Shown here: one piece after another, positions 25,881-34,336 of the stretch
How positions within the stretch are numbered: the stretch's first letter is position 1
Layout of the letters: the number at the start of each line of letters is the position of its first letter
DNA from: CAYRHJ01 sp964424105
GTDB lineage: Bacteria; Planctomycetota; Phycisphaerae; UBA1845
NCBI GenBank assembly: GCA_964424105.1
Contig: CAYRHJ010000028.1
Location: forward strand, 1 to 64,000
Direction of reading: 5' to 3'
Length of the DNA stretch: 64,000 bases
Notes under the pieces: generated by a model
The model's input: the letters and a program-made list of their open reading frames with translations, nothing else
What the model was told of the DNA's origin: nothing
Databases searched by the model: none
Position numbers and translations under genes: made by a program

Positions 25881-26510
25881 TTACTGAATAGCGTTGTATT
25901 CGTCGGGCGTGTTGATGTTTCGAATGACCGCCGGCGATCGGCACGACACCGTTTCGATCATGTCGCTGTGACGTTCCAACAAACCTTGCAGCCCCCGGTC
26001 GCAGGCGATGGAATGAACGAACGTCGACAGGCACTTCGGAAAGATCATCGGGTGTCCGCGCCGGCCCAGGTGTGACGCGACGATGATACGGTTGGGATCG
26101 CGGCGAAATGTGGCCAGGCAAGCTTCAAAATCGTCGGGGCTGATGCCGGGCTGGTCGGCGGGCAATATCAAAAAACCGTCGGCGGCTCGCAGCGAGACAT
26201 GTTCGCCCCACGACAGCAGGCCAAGCCGAACCGAGTCGATCATCTCCGTGGCTGCGTCGTTATTGAAACAGATGATAAGGTCGCGTCGATTGGACAGATC
26301 GAGCGACCGGGCAATCTGATCATGGGTCACCACGACGATCCCATTGATGCTCGTCGTCGCCAAGCCATCCAATACAGCCGACAACATGGGCTTGGCGTTG
26401 AATTCGAGCAGTTGTTTCGATCGACCCATCCGTCGCGACCGACCCGCGGCCGGCACGATGCCATACACACGTGGCGCTGATTCGCGTGGGTCAGGGTTGG
26501 TTGACGGCAT
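25881..26510 (-). CDS. MocA-like molybdenum cofactor nucleotidyltransferase
   Basis: About 209 residues from the ATG at 26510; a Met four codons earlier is possible. The N-terminal PAAGRSRRMGRSKQLLEFN is the nucleotide-binding signature (GxGxxxRMGxxK type) of MobA/MocA/YgfJ enzymes. LPADQPG carries the conserved metal-binding Asp, and GRRGHPMIF is a further family motif. It is expected to cytidylylate molybdopterin for the molybdenum hydroxylases encoded next to it. It overlaps the end of the ygfK-like gene by about 20 bases and is thus probably translated from the same mRNA. Confidence 0.85.
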   Translation of the reverse strand: MPSTNPDPRESAPRVYGIVPAAGRSRRMGRSKQLLEFNAKPMLSAVLDGLATTSINGIVVVTHDQIARSLDLSNRRDLIICFNNDAATEMIDSVRLGLLSWGEHVSLRAADGFLILPADQPGISPDDFEACLATFRRDPNRIIVASHLGRRGHPMIFPKCLSTFVHSIACDRGLQGLLERHSDMIETVSCRSPAVIRNINTPDEYNAIQ

Positions 26511-28500
26511 GTAACGACGCATTGATTTGATTGACCCGGCCCATGTCCAGAACGCCGGACAGGAGATGGCGCAAGGTATGATAAACGAGCATGTTCACGC
26601 GGTGCGCGCCGATCCCGTCCGACAAGTTCGTAACTGAATGGACGCGGTGCTCGACGCGGGTCAGCGTGACCTCGACCACGCCATCTGCGAAGACATACAC
26701 ACCCTGTCGATGCGCCAGGCGATATTCCCGCCCCAGAATCCGGCCTCGGATCCACGGGTCATCGCCATCATACCCTACAATAAATCCGTCGCGCGGCGCG
26801 GCCCGTTCCCAGGATTCCACCGAACCGAAAAAGCTGGGCTTTTTTATGTATGGCCCACCGTATTCAGGGCAAAACGTGTCGCAATTCCCGCATTCATTGC
26901 AAAAATCGGCGTAACACGCGATTTGCATGTTCTCCTTGATTTCAAATGTTCTAGCCTCGGCATATCCATGTTGGCCCGATGGTTCTATCAGCAGATCCCT
27001 ACATTCCAGCGATATAACCGGTGTGGGGTACGTGAAATTGGCGCCGTTCGGACAAACCGGAATGCATTTATCGCAGGTGATGCAATCGAACGTATTCAAT
27101 GTAGATTCAATTCGTTTCGGAATTCGAATATTTTGTTCCGCCCGATAACGTGGGTCCTCGCGAACCTGCCGAGCAACAATCGACGTATTTTCCAGCCCGA
27201 TTTGCTGCACGTCATTTTCATTGGTGTCGATTTTTGACGTTCGCGACGCGGCGAAACGCTTGAAAATGAACTCCGTCCACGATTTGGCCGCCACGTTTTC
27301 CATGGCCGCGGTTAAACGTGCCAGATAGGACGAAATTCGCCCGTAGCCGCCCGGTCGAAGCCAATCGGTGCTGACGGTGATGGGGACAAAACCGCAAGCG
27401 ACAGCGTCAGCGAAATTTTTGGCATCGACACCGGCGCTGAACGAAATTGGCACTTCCGCGCCGACGGCGCGACGAAATTCGTCCGTCAACGCCATGGTTA
27501 TGACGTGAAGCGGCTGGCCTGACAAATACATGATTTCGTTATCGGACGTGAAGAATTCTCGGTGGTTGGTGACCTCCAAAGTGTTGCTGAATTTGAACCC
27601 GACATGCCTGCTGTGCCGCCGGCTGAATCGAGTCAGGCGGTCGCATAGCTGAATCGATTCATCCATCGGCATGACGGCGTCGTAGGCTTTGGGGTTCACG
27701 CGAATGGAATGATATCCCAAGACGTCATGCAGCAGGTGTTCGAGACGTTCTTTTCCAAGCGTCGGCGGGTTCATCTTCACTATGACATGGACGTCGTGTT
27801 CGGCGATCAGAAATTCGCAGATGCGCTCGATTTCGTCGGCGGGGCATCCGTGAAAGGTGGACAGGGTAATGCTGTCGGAAATGTTCGTGGTGTAGTCCAT
27901 GTCCCGCGCGGATGCGAACGCACGGGGAATTTCGCTTCGCAGCTTGTCCACCAGACGGGCGGCGTCTTTCATTCCGTGGATGAATCTGCGGACCTTGTCG
28001 CCCTTGATGCCGGCGAAATCGTAGCCCACGCTCATGTCATAGATCACGTCGCCGGCGAGGCCGGCCGTCGCGTGGGACGCGTATTCGGGGTGCGATCGAA
28101 ACATTTTGATCAACATGGATCCGGCGACGTATTCACGCAGCGAATCATCGATAGCAAGCTCCTGTGACCATTCGACGTTGTATCCCACGTTGGTCATGTC
28201 GATGCAGGGGCGGGGAATGACCAGTTGGTCATTGACCTGAACGGTTTTCAGTTCCAGGATACGGGCGCCGCCCACGTAGCTGAGCAGCAGATTTTGGGCC
28301 ATCTGGGTGTGCGGTCCGGCTGCGGGACCGAGCGGATTGCCCGCCGGCTGGTCGTGAAAGGTCACGGAAAGATCGGGGGCTGATGGATCGCGGGCGTGCC
28401 AGTTTCGTCGGGGCAGGTCAAAAACCGTTCCCTGGATGGCCGGTTCACGGTACAGACGAGTCACCAGATCAGCGAAAGGTGCGGGGATGAGTTCCGCCAT
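26491..28500 (-). CDS. ygfK: YgfK-like iron-sulfur protein of the Se-linked molybdenum hydroxylase cluster
   Basis: A 669-residue protein. Residues 1-420 form a dihydroorotate-dehydrogenase-like barrel (NISDSITLSTFHGCP, VKMNPPTLG, ISFSAGVD). Two ferredoxin-type [4Fe-4S] motifs follow: CITCDKCIPVCPNG at about 472-485 and CNECGNCDTFCPEY at about 532-545. The C-terminal 100 residues are unassigned. This is the YgfK ('putative selenate reductase') family, linked to purine and molybdenum-hydroxylase genes. The E. coli protein, as I recall, is about 1030 residues and has a pyridine-nucleotide/FAD domain; that domain appears to be missing here. It is divergent from the fused xanthine dehydrogenase and overlaps the mocA-like gene. 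Confidence 0.85.
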   Translation of the reverse strand: MAELIPAPFADLVTRLYREPAIQGTVFDLPRRNWHARDPSAPDLSVTFHDQPAGNPLGPAAGPHTQMAQNLLLSYVGGARILELKTVQVNDQLVIPRPCIDMTNVGYNVEWSQELAIDDSLREYVAGSMLIKMFRSHPEYASHATAGLAGDVIYDMSVGYDFAGIKGDKVRRFIHGMKDAARLVDKLRSEIPRAFASARDMDYTTNISDSITLSTFHGCPADEIERICEFLIAEHDVHVIVKMNPPTLGKERLEHLLHDVLGYHSIRVNPKAYDAVMPMDESIQLCDRLTRFSRRHSRHVGFKFSNTLEVTNHREFFTSDNEIMYLSGQPLHVITMALTDEFRRAVGAEVPISFSAGVDAKNFADAVACGFVPITVSTDWLRPGGYGRISSYLARLTAAMENVAAKSWTEFIFKRFAASRTSKIDTNENDVQQIGLENTSIVARQVREDPRYRAEQNIRIPKRIESTLNTFDCITCDKCIPVCPNGANFTYPTPVISLECRDLLIEPSGQHGYAEARTFEIKENMQIACYADFCNECGNCDTFCPEYGGPYIKKPSFFGSVESWERAAPRDGFIVGYDGDDPWIRGRILGREYRLAHRQGVYVFADGVVEVTLTRVEHRVHSVTNLSDGIGAHRVNMLVYHTLRHLLSGVLDMGRVNQINASLHAVNQP

Positions 28501-28643
28501 GGGTTATGGCCTCTTGAATTCTATGACGGGACTTTCGCTCCGCAACGCAGCGGGTCAGACTCGCGGGATTGTTTTTTCATCGTTTTTTGGCTGCGTTGGC
28601 GATACGATATAGTGTTTTCGACGAATCGTAAATCGGGCGTTTA

Positions 28644-31346
28644 ATGAGCATCAAGCCAAAAACCACGAACGCATCCACGACCGCGGCCACGGTTTCATTC
28701 ACGCTGAACGGTCAATCGACGCTGGTCACGCCCGCGGCCGGTCAGTCTTTGCTGGACGTCTTGCGTGATGACCTGGATGTCATTTCTCCCAAGAACGGAT
28801 GTCAACCGCAGGCCCAATGCGGATGCTGCACGGTTCTGGTGGATGGCAAGGCGCGGCTGGCGTGCGTCATGACGCCGCAACAGGCGGCGGACAAGCGCGT
28901 GGTCACGCTGGAGGGATTGCCGGTCGAAACTCGATCGGACATCGCGGAATGTTTTGTCCGGGCGGGGGGCGTGCAGTGCGGATTTTGCATTCCGGGCATC
29001 GCGATGCGTGCCCACGCCCTGCTCGACCGCCATCCGAACCCCACGCGAAATGAAATCGCGCACGACCTTCGCGCCCATCTGTGCCGTTGCACCGGTTATA
29101 CGAAAATCCTCGACGCGATTGAATTGTTGGCCAAGGTTCGCCGCGGCGAGGCCATGCCAAAACCGCAGATCAGCGGCCAAGTGGGCACGCGGCTGGATCG
29201 ATATCGTGGACAGGAATTCGTCCTGGGTGATTTTGCCTACGTGGATGACATCAAAATAGAAGGCGGGTGTTACGCGGCGATGCGGTTCAGCGATCATCCG
29301 CGGGCCACGGTGCGGCGCATCGATTCGACGTCGGCGTTGAATCTGCCCGGCGTGGAGCGCGTGATCACCGCGGCGGACGTGCCCGGCCAGCGATACGTCG
29401 GGCTGATCAAGTCTGATTGGCCGGTGTTGGTGGCGATCGGCGAGGAGACGCGTTGCGTCGGCGATATCATCGCCATCACTGTCGCGGTCACACAGCGAAT
29501 CGCCCGCGAGGCGGCTGCTCGAATCAGCGTTGACTACGACGTTCTGACGCCGATCACGACACCTGAAGACGGGCTGAAATCCGGCGCTGCCAAGATTCAC
29601 CCCGGCGGGAATCTATTGTCCCGATCCGCCATCGCGCGCGGTGACGTCGAATCCGCGTTGGCGGCATCCGCCCACGTGGTGGAAGACACCTATTCGACCC
29701 AGATGATCGAGCACATGTTTCTGGAGCCGGAATCGTGCATCGCCTTGCCCATCGAGCGAACCAACGGCCACGACGATGGCCATGATAGCAATGGCAGCAT
29801 GCGGCTTCGCGTGTTGAGTCAAGGCCAGGGTGTGTTCGACGATCAGCGACAGATCGCATCGGTTCTGGGTTGGGAACGTGACCGCGTGCATGTCGAGTTG
29901 GTGTCCAATGGCGGCGCTTTCGGCGGCAAGGAGGACATGAGCATTCAGGGGCAGGTGGCGTTGGCGGCGGCCCTTTGCAACCGGCCCGTCAAGAGTACGT
30001 TGACCCGCGAGGAGAGTTTTCGACTGCATCCCAAACGTCATCCGGTGACGATCGCTATCAAGGTGGGCTGCGATGATCGGGGTTGTATTTCCGCGGTTCG
30101 GGCCCGGATCATCGGGGACAAGGGCGCCTACGCATCGGTGGGGGCCAAGGTGCTGGAACGGGCTGCGGGTCACGCGTGCGGGCCATACCGCGTTCCCAAT
30201 GTCGATGTCGAATCGCTGGCTGTCTACACGAACAATCCGCCTTGTGGGGCCATGCGCGGTTTCGGCGCGAATCAAGCCGCGTTTGCCATTGAAGGATGTT
30301 TGGACAAGCTAGCGAAGAAGGTGGGGATTGACGGGTGGGAGATTCGCTGGCGAAACGTGCTTGAGCAGGGTGATGCATTTTGCACGGGTCAGCGCCTGAC
30401 CAAACCGTTTGGCCTCAAGAAGACGCTGGAGGCGGTCAAGGATGTTTATCGCGGTGCGAAGTATGCGGGCATTGCCTGTGGAATCAAGAACGTGGGCATC
30501 GGAAACGGGATGCCGGACATTGGAAAGGCCCTGTTGAAGGTTGAATCCGCCGGCCGCGTGACCATTCGCACCGGGTTTACGGAAATGGGGCAGGGTTATT
30601 TTACGGTTTGCATTCAGGCTGCGTGCGAAGAGACCGGATTGCCGCCCGACGTGTTCGAACCGCTGACCGATACGTTGGCCGACGTGGATTGCGGACAGAC
30701 GACTGCCAGCCGGGCGACGGTGCTGGGCGGGCTGGCGATTCAGGAGGCAGCCCGTGCGCTGAAGCAGGACCTTGATGCGGGGCGGTCGTTGGTTGATCTG
30801 GTGGGGCGGGAATATCGCGGGGAGTATGCTTGCACGTACACCAGCAAGCCGGGCGCGGACGTCCCAGACCCGAAGACCCACCTGACCTATGGATTTGCCA
30901 CGCAGGTGGTCATCCTGGACGACGATGGTCGGGTCAGCAAGGTGGTGGCGGCGCACGACGTCGGACGGGTCATCAATCCGACGCTGCTGGAAGGGCAAAT
31001 GGAAGGGTCCATCCACATGGGGTTGGGGTACGCGCTGACGGAGGACTTCGTCGTGGAGGGTGGCCTGGTACAAAGCAAGGACATCAAGTCGCTGGGGGTG
31101 TTGCGAGCGCATCACATGCCGGAAATCGAATTGATATTTGTGGAGGAACCGGATCCAGAGACAGCCTACGGGGCGCGGGGGGTCGGTGAAATCGGCCTGG
31201 TGCCGACTGCGCCCGCGGTGGCGGGGGCGTTGGCGTCGTTCGACGGCATCCATCGCACGCGACTGCCAATGAAAGATTCGCCGGCGGCCCAAGCCATATT
31301 GAATCCGCGATGGAAGCCGTCCAACGGGCGGCAGACGAGTTATTGA
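28644..31346 (+). CDS. Fused FeS/molybdopterin xanthine dehydrogenase, Se-dependent type
   Basis: A 900-residue single-chain molybdenum hydroxylase. Residues about 15-160 carry two [2Fe-2S] clusters (GCQPQAQCGCCTVLVDG; QCGFC with LCRCTGYT). Residues about 180-890 are the molybdopterin domain, with GGAFGGKED near 421, AMRGFGANQ, and the catalytic Glu in GARGVGEIG near 845. No FAD domain is fused. The closest architecture I know is the 'selenium-dependent xanthine dehydrogenase' family, in which a labile selenium ligand sits on molybdenum; that is inferred from architecture and from the ygfK and mocA neighbours. It would hydroxylate hypoxanthine, xanthine or a related purine. It is followed by xdhC after a repeat array. 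Confidence 0.85.
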   Translation: MSIKPKTTNASTTAATVSFTLNGQSTLVTPAAGQSLLDVLRDDLDVISPKNGCQPQAQCGCCTVLVDGKARLACVMTPQQAADKRVVTLEGLPVETRSDIAECFVRAGGVQCGFCIPGIAMRAHALLDRHPNPTRNEIAHDLRAHLCRCTGYTKILDAIELLAKVRRGEAMPKPQISGQVGTRLDRYRGQEFVLGDFAYVDDIKIEGGCYAAMRFSDHPRATVRRIDSTSALNLPGVERVITAADVPGQRYVGLIKSDWPVLVAIGEETRCVGDIIAITVAVTQRIAREAAARISVDYDVLTPITTPEDGLKSGAAKIHPGGNLLSRSAIARGDVESALAASAHVVEDTYSTQMIEHMFLEPESCIALPIERTNGHDDGHDSNGSMRLRVLSQGQGVFDDQRQIASVLGWERDRVHVELVSNGGAFGGKEDMSIQGQVALAAALCNRPVKSTLTREESFRLHPKRHPVTIAIKVGCDDRGCISAVRARIIGDKGAYASVGAKVLERAAGHACGPYRVPNVDVESLAVYTNNPPCGAMRGFGANQAAFAIEGCLDKLAKKVGIDGWEIRWRNVLEQGDAFCTGQRLTKPFGLKKTLEAVKDVYRGAKYAGIACGIKNVGIGNGMPDIGKALLKVESAGRVTIRTGFTEMGQGYFTVCIQAACEETGLPPDVFEPLTDTLADVDCGQTTASRATVLGGLAIQEAARALKQDLDAGRSLVDLVGREYRGEYACTYTSKPGADVPDPKTHLTYGFATQVVILDDDGRVSKVVAAHDVGRVINPTLLEGQMEGSIHMGLGYALTEDFVVEGGLVQSKDIKSLGVLRAHHMPEIELIFVEEPDPETAYGARGVGEIGLVPTAPAVAGALASFDGIHRTRLPMKDSPAAQAILNPRWKPSNGRQTSY

Positions 31347-31411
31347 ACTTTGAATGGTTAATTGAACGATGATGGTCGTTTCCGCGAAGGCGTGGAGTTG
31401 CAAGAAGATTT

Positions 31412-31540
31412 CCTGGACCCCGGCTTTCGCCGGGGTGACGCATGCGGGCGGAACGCATTATCTAGATTCCGGCGTTGGCCGGGGTGACGCATGCGGGCGG
31501 AACGCATTATCTAGATTCCGGCGTTGGCCGGGGTGACGCG
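31412..31540. repeat. Three family A REP-like units, two in 50-bp tandem
   Basis: The first unit reads CCTGGACCCCGGCTTTCGCC then GGGGTGACG. Two further units are part of a 50-base direct duplication containing GCGGGCGGAACGCATTATCT and AGATTCCGGCGTTGGCCGGG. The array ends about 20 bases before the xdhC-like start codon. Confidence 0.8.
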
Positions 31541-31559
31541 TTGGGGGGGGTGACGGTTC

Positions 31560-32504
31560 ATGAGTGAACTTCGATCGGTCATCGAGGAAGTTGCGCGGTT
31601 GTCCCAGGACGGTCAGCCGGCGGCTTTGTGCACCATCGTCAAGACCAAGGGATCGACGCCGCAATCGTCCGGGGCGACGATGTTGTTGCGCGGCGATTTC
31701 AGCACGATGGGCACGTTGGGAGGCGGCTGCGTTGAAGCGGAGGTCCGCAAGCGGGCGTTTGAGATGTTGCAGCGAGGCGAGTCAGCCGTTCTGGATTTCG
31801 TGCTGGATCATGATTATGGATGGGACGATGGGTTGATTTGCGGCGGGCGCATGGACGTGGCCGTTATGACGGTCGATCCGGCGCGTGATGGGACGGCGTT
31901 TCGCCGGGCGCTATCAGAAGCGAATTCCCGTCAACCGACGCACGTATCACTTCTCGTTCGCGAAAATGGCGAGCTGGTCGAATACCGCGTGCACGTGGAA
32001 GTTCCGCCCAAGCTGCTCATCGTGGGGGCTGGGCACGTCGGGCACGCCCTCGCCCGGTTGGCGGCGGATTTGGAATTTGACATCAAGGTGTTCGACGACC
32101 GAGCCGACTACGCCACGTCCGATCGGTTTGGCAGCCACGTCGAGTTGATCGTCGATGACATCGCCGCGGCGTTGCAACGCTTTCCGATCGATTCCAGTTG
32201 TTATGTTGTGATTGTGACGCGCGGGCATCAACACGATCAGCAGGCTTTGCAAGCGGTCGTGCGGGGGAATGCGGGTTACATCGGTCTGATCGGTAGTCGG
32301 CGCAAAGCCAAGCTGATCTATAGCGATCTTCGCGAAGGCGGCGTATCGGAGGAGCAGCTCGCCCGCGTGCGCACGCCGATCGGATTGCCCATCGGGGCGT
32401 TGTTGGTACCGGAGATCGCGGTCAGTATCGCGGCGGAGTTGATCCAGGTGCGGCGGGCGGTCACGCCCCGGCGCGTCGAGGGGCCAATCGCCGTGGGCGG
32501 ATGA
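31560..32504 (+). CDS. XdhC/CoxI family molybdenum hydroxylase maturation factor
   Basis: A 314-residue protein. The N-terminal XdhC/CoxI domain (AALCTIVKTKGSTPQSSGA, GTLGGGCVEAEV, DDGLICGGRMDV with its conserved Cys) is followed by a Rossmann fold (LLIVGAGHVGHALARLA) and the C-terminal VTRGHQHDQQAL and GYIGLIGSRRK motifs. Family members bind molybdenum cofactor and insert its sulfurated form into xanthine dehydrogenases. Its position after the fused xanthine dehydrogenase on the same strand indicates it serves that enzyme and probably the three-subunit one as well. Confidence 0.9.
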   Translation: MSELRSVIEEVARLSQDGQPAALCTIVKTKGSTPQSSGATMLLRGDFSTMGTLGGGCVEAEVRKRAFEMLQRGESAVLDFVLDHDYGWDDGLICGGRMDVAVMTVDPARDGTAFRRALSEANSRQPTHVSLLVRENGELVEYRVHVEVPPKLLIVGAGHVGHALARLAADLEFDIKVFDDRADYATSDRFGSHVELIVDDIAAALQRFPIDSSCYVVIVTRGHQHDQQALQAVVRGNAGYIGLIGSRRKAKLIYSDLREGGVSEEQLARVRTPIGLPIGALLVPEIAVSIAAELIQVRRAVTPRRVEGPIAVGG

Positions 32505-32628
32505 ACGTCATCGTCACGTCAAGAATCGTGGAATCCTTGTTGAAGCGTGTTTCACGCCGCGACGGTGAATCGGCGGACGCATAGGCCGGTGGTAGACGCG
32601 CGAGTTCCGATCGCGCCCGATAATCCAG

Positions 32629-32860
32629 CCACAGAGGTCACAGAGAAACCCGACAGAATCGCCCTGACCTCCTGGGTCAGTTCAACGTCGCTCAAACACC
32701 CGAACCTCCTGTGTACGTTAGGCACGTTTCCTTGCAAACCGACCCGTAACTTCAACACCAGATGAGCTTTAGCGTTCGCATTTGCCCGATGGCGCTAGGT
32801 TGGGTCCCCTTCACCGCCGGAATTTACCCCAAGGTGTGCGCCTCTCTGTGGCCTCTGTGG
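32629..32860. repeat. Non-coding element bounded by 18-base inverted repeats (MITE-like)
   Basis: CCACAGAGGTCACAGAGA at 32629-32646 is the near-perfect inverse (one mismatch) of TCTCTGTGGCCTCTGTGG at 32843-32860. The interior, about 200 bases, has no convincing gene. The layout resembles a small non-autonomous element, but no target-site duplication is obvious. It accounts for most of the 420-base gap between the convergent xdhC-like and FAD-subunit genes. Confidence 0.5.
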
Positions 32861-32924
32861 CCCTGCTCCGCACGTTTGGCGATGGCGTCCGTTGTCGACG
32901 TCCGTAGATGTCGGAAAACAGCGG

Positions 32925-33764
32925 CTAATCCGTGATGCCGCGGATCAGACGCCAATAAAGCAGACGACTGAGAACAGCCGACCGATACTCGGCGGTGGAA
33001 CGAATGTCGGAGATGGGAGCGATGTCCCGCCGGATCACGTCGAGCACGTCGCGTGGCGAATTGAATGATTGCGCATCCTGCATCGCTTGTTCAAACAGGT
33101 GACATCGGCAGACGTAGGGCGCGACACTGTTGGCCACCACGCGCCATCCTTTTGCGTCATGAACCACAGCCGCCCCAACCTTGGTGATGGTCTGGGCCGA
33201 TCTTGCCCCCACTTTGTGAAACCACTGCAACGGCCTGGGGCGCCGAGGGATTCGAATGGCGGTGATGAGTTGATTCGGTTTGCGAACGGTCTGCTTGTAG
33301 CCGGTGTAGTATTGATGGACGGGCACTTCGGTGGGGCCATCGATCGATTGCAAGACGACGAGGGCGTCGTAGGCCATCAGAACGGGGACACCGTCCGCGG
33401 CGGGCGAGGCGTTGCCGATATTACCCGCCCACGTGCCACGCGTTTGAATCTGGATGGCACCGACTTGTTTAGCCGCCTGAATCAACAGCGGAAACTCGTT
33501 GGCGATGGGTTGGAAGGCGATTATGTCCCAATAGGTCGTCAGCGCGCCCAATTCCAGAAAATCGTCACCAAGTTGATACGCCCGCAATTCCCGCACACCC
33601 GACAGGTCCATCAAGACGAGGTCATCCTTGAGCGCATGGTGCCACGAGACCATCAAATCCGTGCCGCCCGCGAACGGCGTCACGCGTCGTCCGTTGGCCA
33701 TCATCCGCAACGCGGCCTGGAGATTGGCAGGTCGGAGCAGTTCCACGCTAATTCCTCGTCCCAT
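32925..33764 (-). CDS. Xanthine dehydrogenase FAD-binding subunit
   Basis: A 279-residue protein of the CoxM/XdhB/YgfM family. The FAD pyrophosphate-binding motif FAGGTDLMV and the second FAD motif TRGTWAGNIGNASPAADGVP are present, and the C-terminal CO-dehydrogenase flavoprotein domain follows. It passes electrons from the FeS subunit to NAD or another acceptor. It is the last gene of a minus-strand operon: Mo subunit, FeS subunit, FAD subunit. Confidence 0.9.
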   Translation of the reverse strand: MGRGISVELLRPANLQAALRMMANGRRVTPFAGGTDLMVSWHHALKDDLVLMDLSGVRELRAYQLGDDFLELGALTTYWDIIAFQPIANEFPLLIQAAKQVGAIQIQTRGTWAGNIGNASPAADGVPVLMAYDALVVLQSIDGPTEVPVHQYYTGYKQTVRKPNQLITAIRIPRRPRPLQWFHKVGARSAQTITKVGAAVVHDAKGWRVVANSVAPYVCRCHLFEQAMQDAQSFNSPRDVLDVIRRDIAPISDIRSTAEYRSAVLSRLLYWRLIRGITD

Positions 33765-33862
33765 CGACGTTGGAACGTTGCATGATCGCCACGTCGCGAT
33801 GATTCAATCGCCGGCCGGCCATATTGGAAGAAAGCCCAGCACGTACAACATTATCGAATGGA

Positions 33863-34336
33863 TCAGTCACCGTTCGACGCTCCATCGTGCGCTTGCATCG
33901 CCCGTTCGACACCGTCGATGATCCCATCGTACCCGGTGCAGCGGCAGAGATTGCCGGCCATGTAAGTTCGAATGGAATAATGCTGCGCGACGTCCGGATG
34001 TTTCAACAGCCAAGCCGCGGCCATGACCACGCCCGGCGTGCACGCTCCGCATTGTGACGCGCCGGTGGCGTTCAACGTTTGGCACAGGTCTTGCGGGATG
34101 GATTCAACGGTTCGAATATCCCGACCGGACACCTGAAACGCGGGAACCAGGCAGGAATTGACCGGCAGATCATCCAGAAGCACGGTGCACGCGCCGCACT
34201 CGCCTTCGCCGCAGCCTTCCTTGGTCCCCGGATGCTTGCAATCGTAGCGCAGCAGGTCCAGCAACCGTGCGTCGATCCGAACGTTGCGCGTGATCGGTTG
34301 GCCGTTCAACTGAAACGTCACGTCAATCCGCTGCAT
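33863..34336 (-). CDS. Xanthine dehydrogenase [2Fe-2S] subunit
   Basis: About 157 residues from the Met at 34336; an upstream in-frame start at 34360 is possible. A plant-type ferredoxin domain (GCGEGECGACTVLLDD) and the second [2Fe-2S] domain (SQCGACTPGVVMAA, NLCRCTGYD) are intact, with eight ligand cysteines. It wires the molybdenum subunit to the FAD subunit. The start overlaps the end of the Mo-subunit gene by about 14 bases, indicating translational coupling. Confidence 0.92.
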   Translation of the reverse strand: MQRIDVTFQLNGQPITRNVRIDARLLDLLRYDCKHPGTKEGCGEGECGACTVLLDDLPVNSCLVPAFQVSGRDIRTVESIPQDLCQTLNATGASQCGACTPGVVMAAAWLLKHPDVAQHYSIRTYMAGNLCRCTGYDGIIDGVERAMQAHDGASNGD

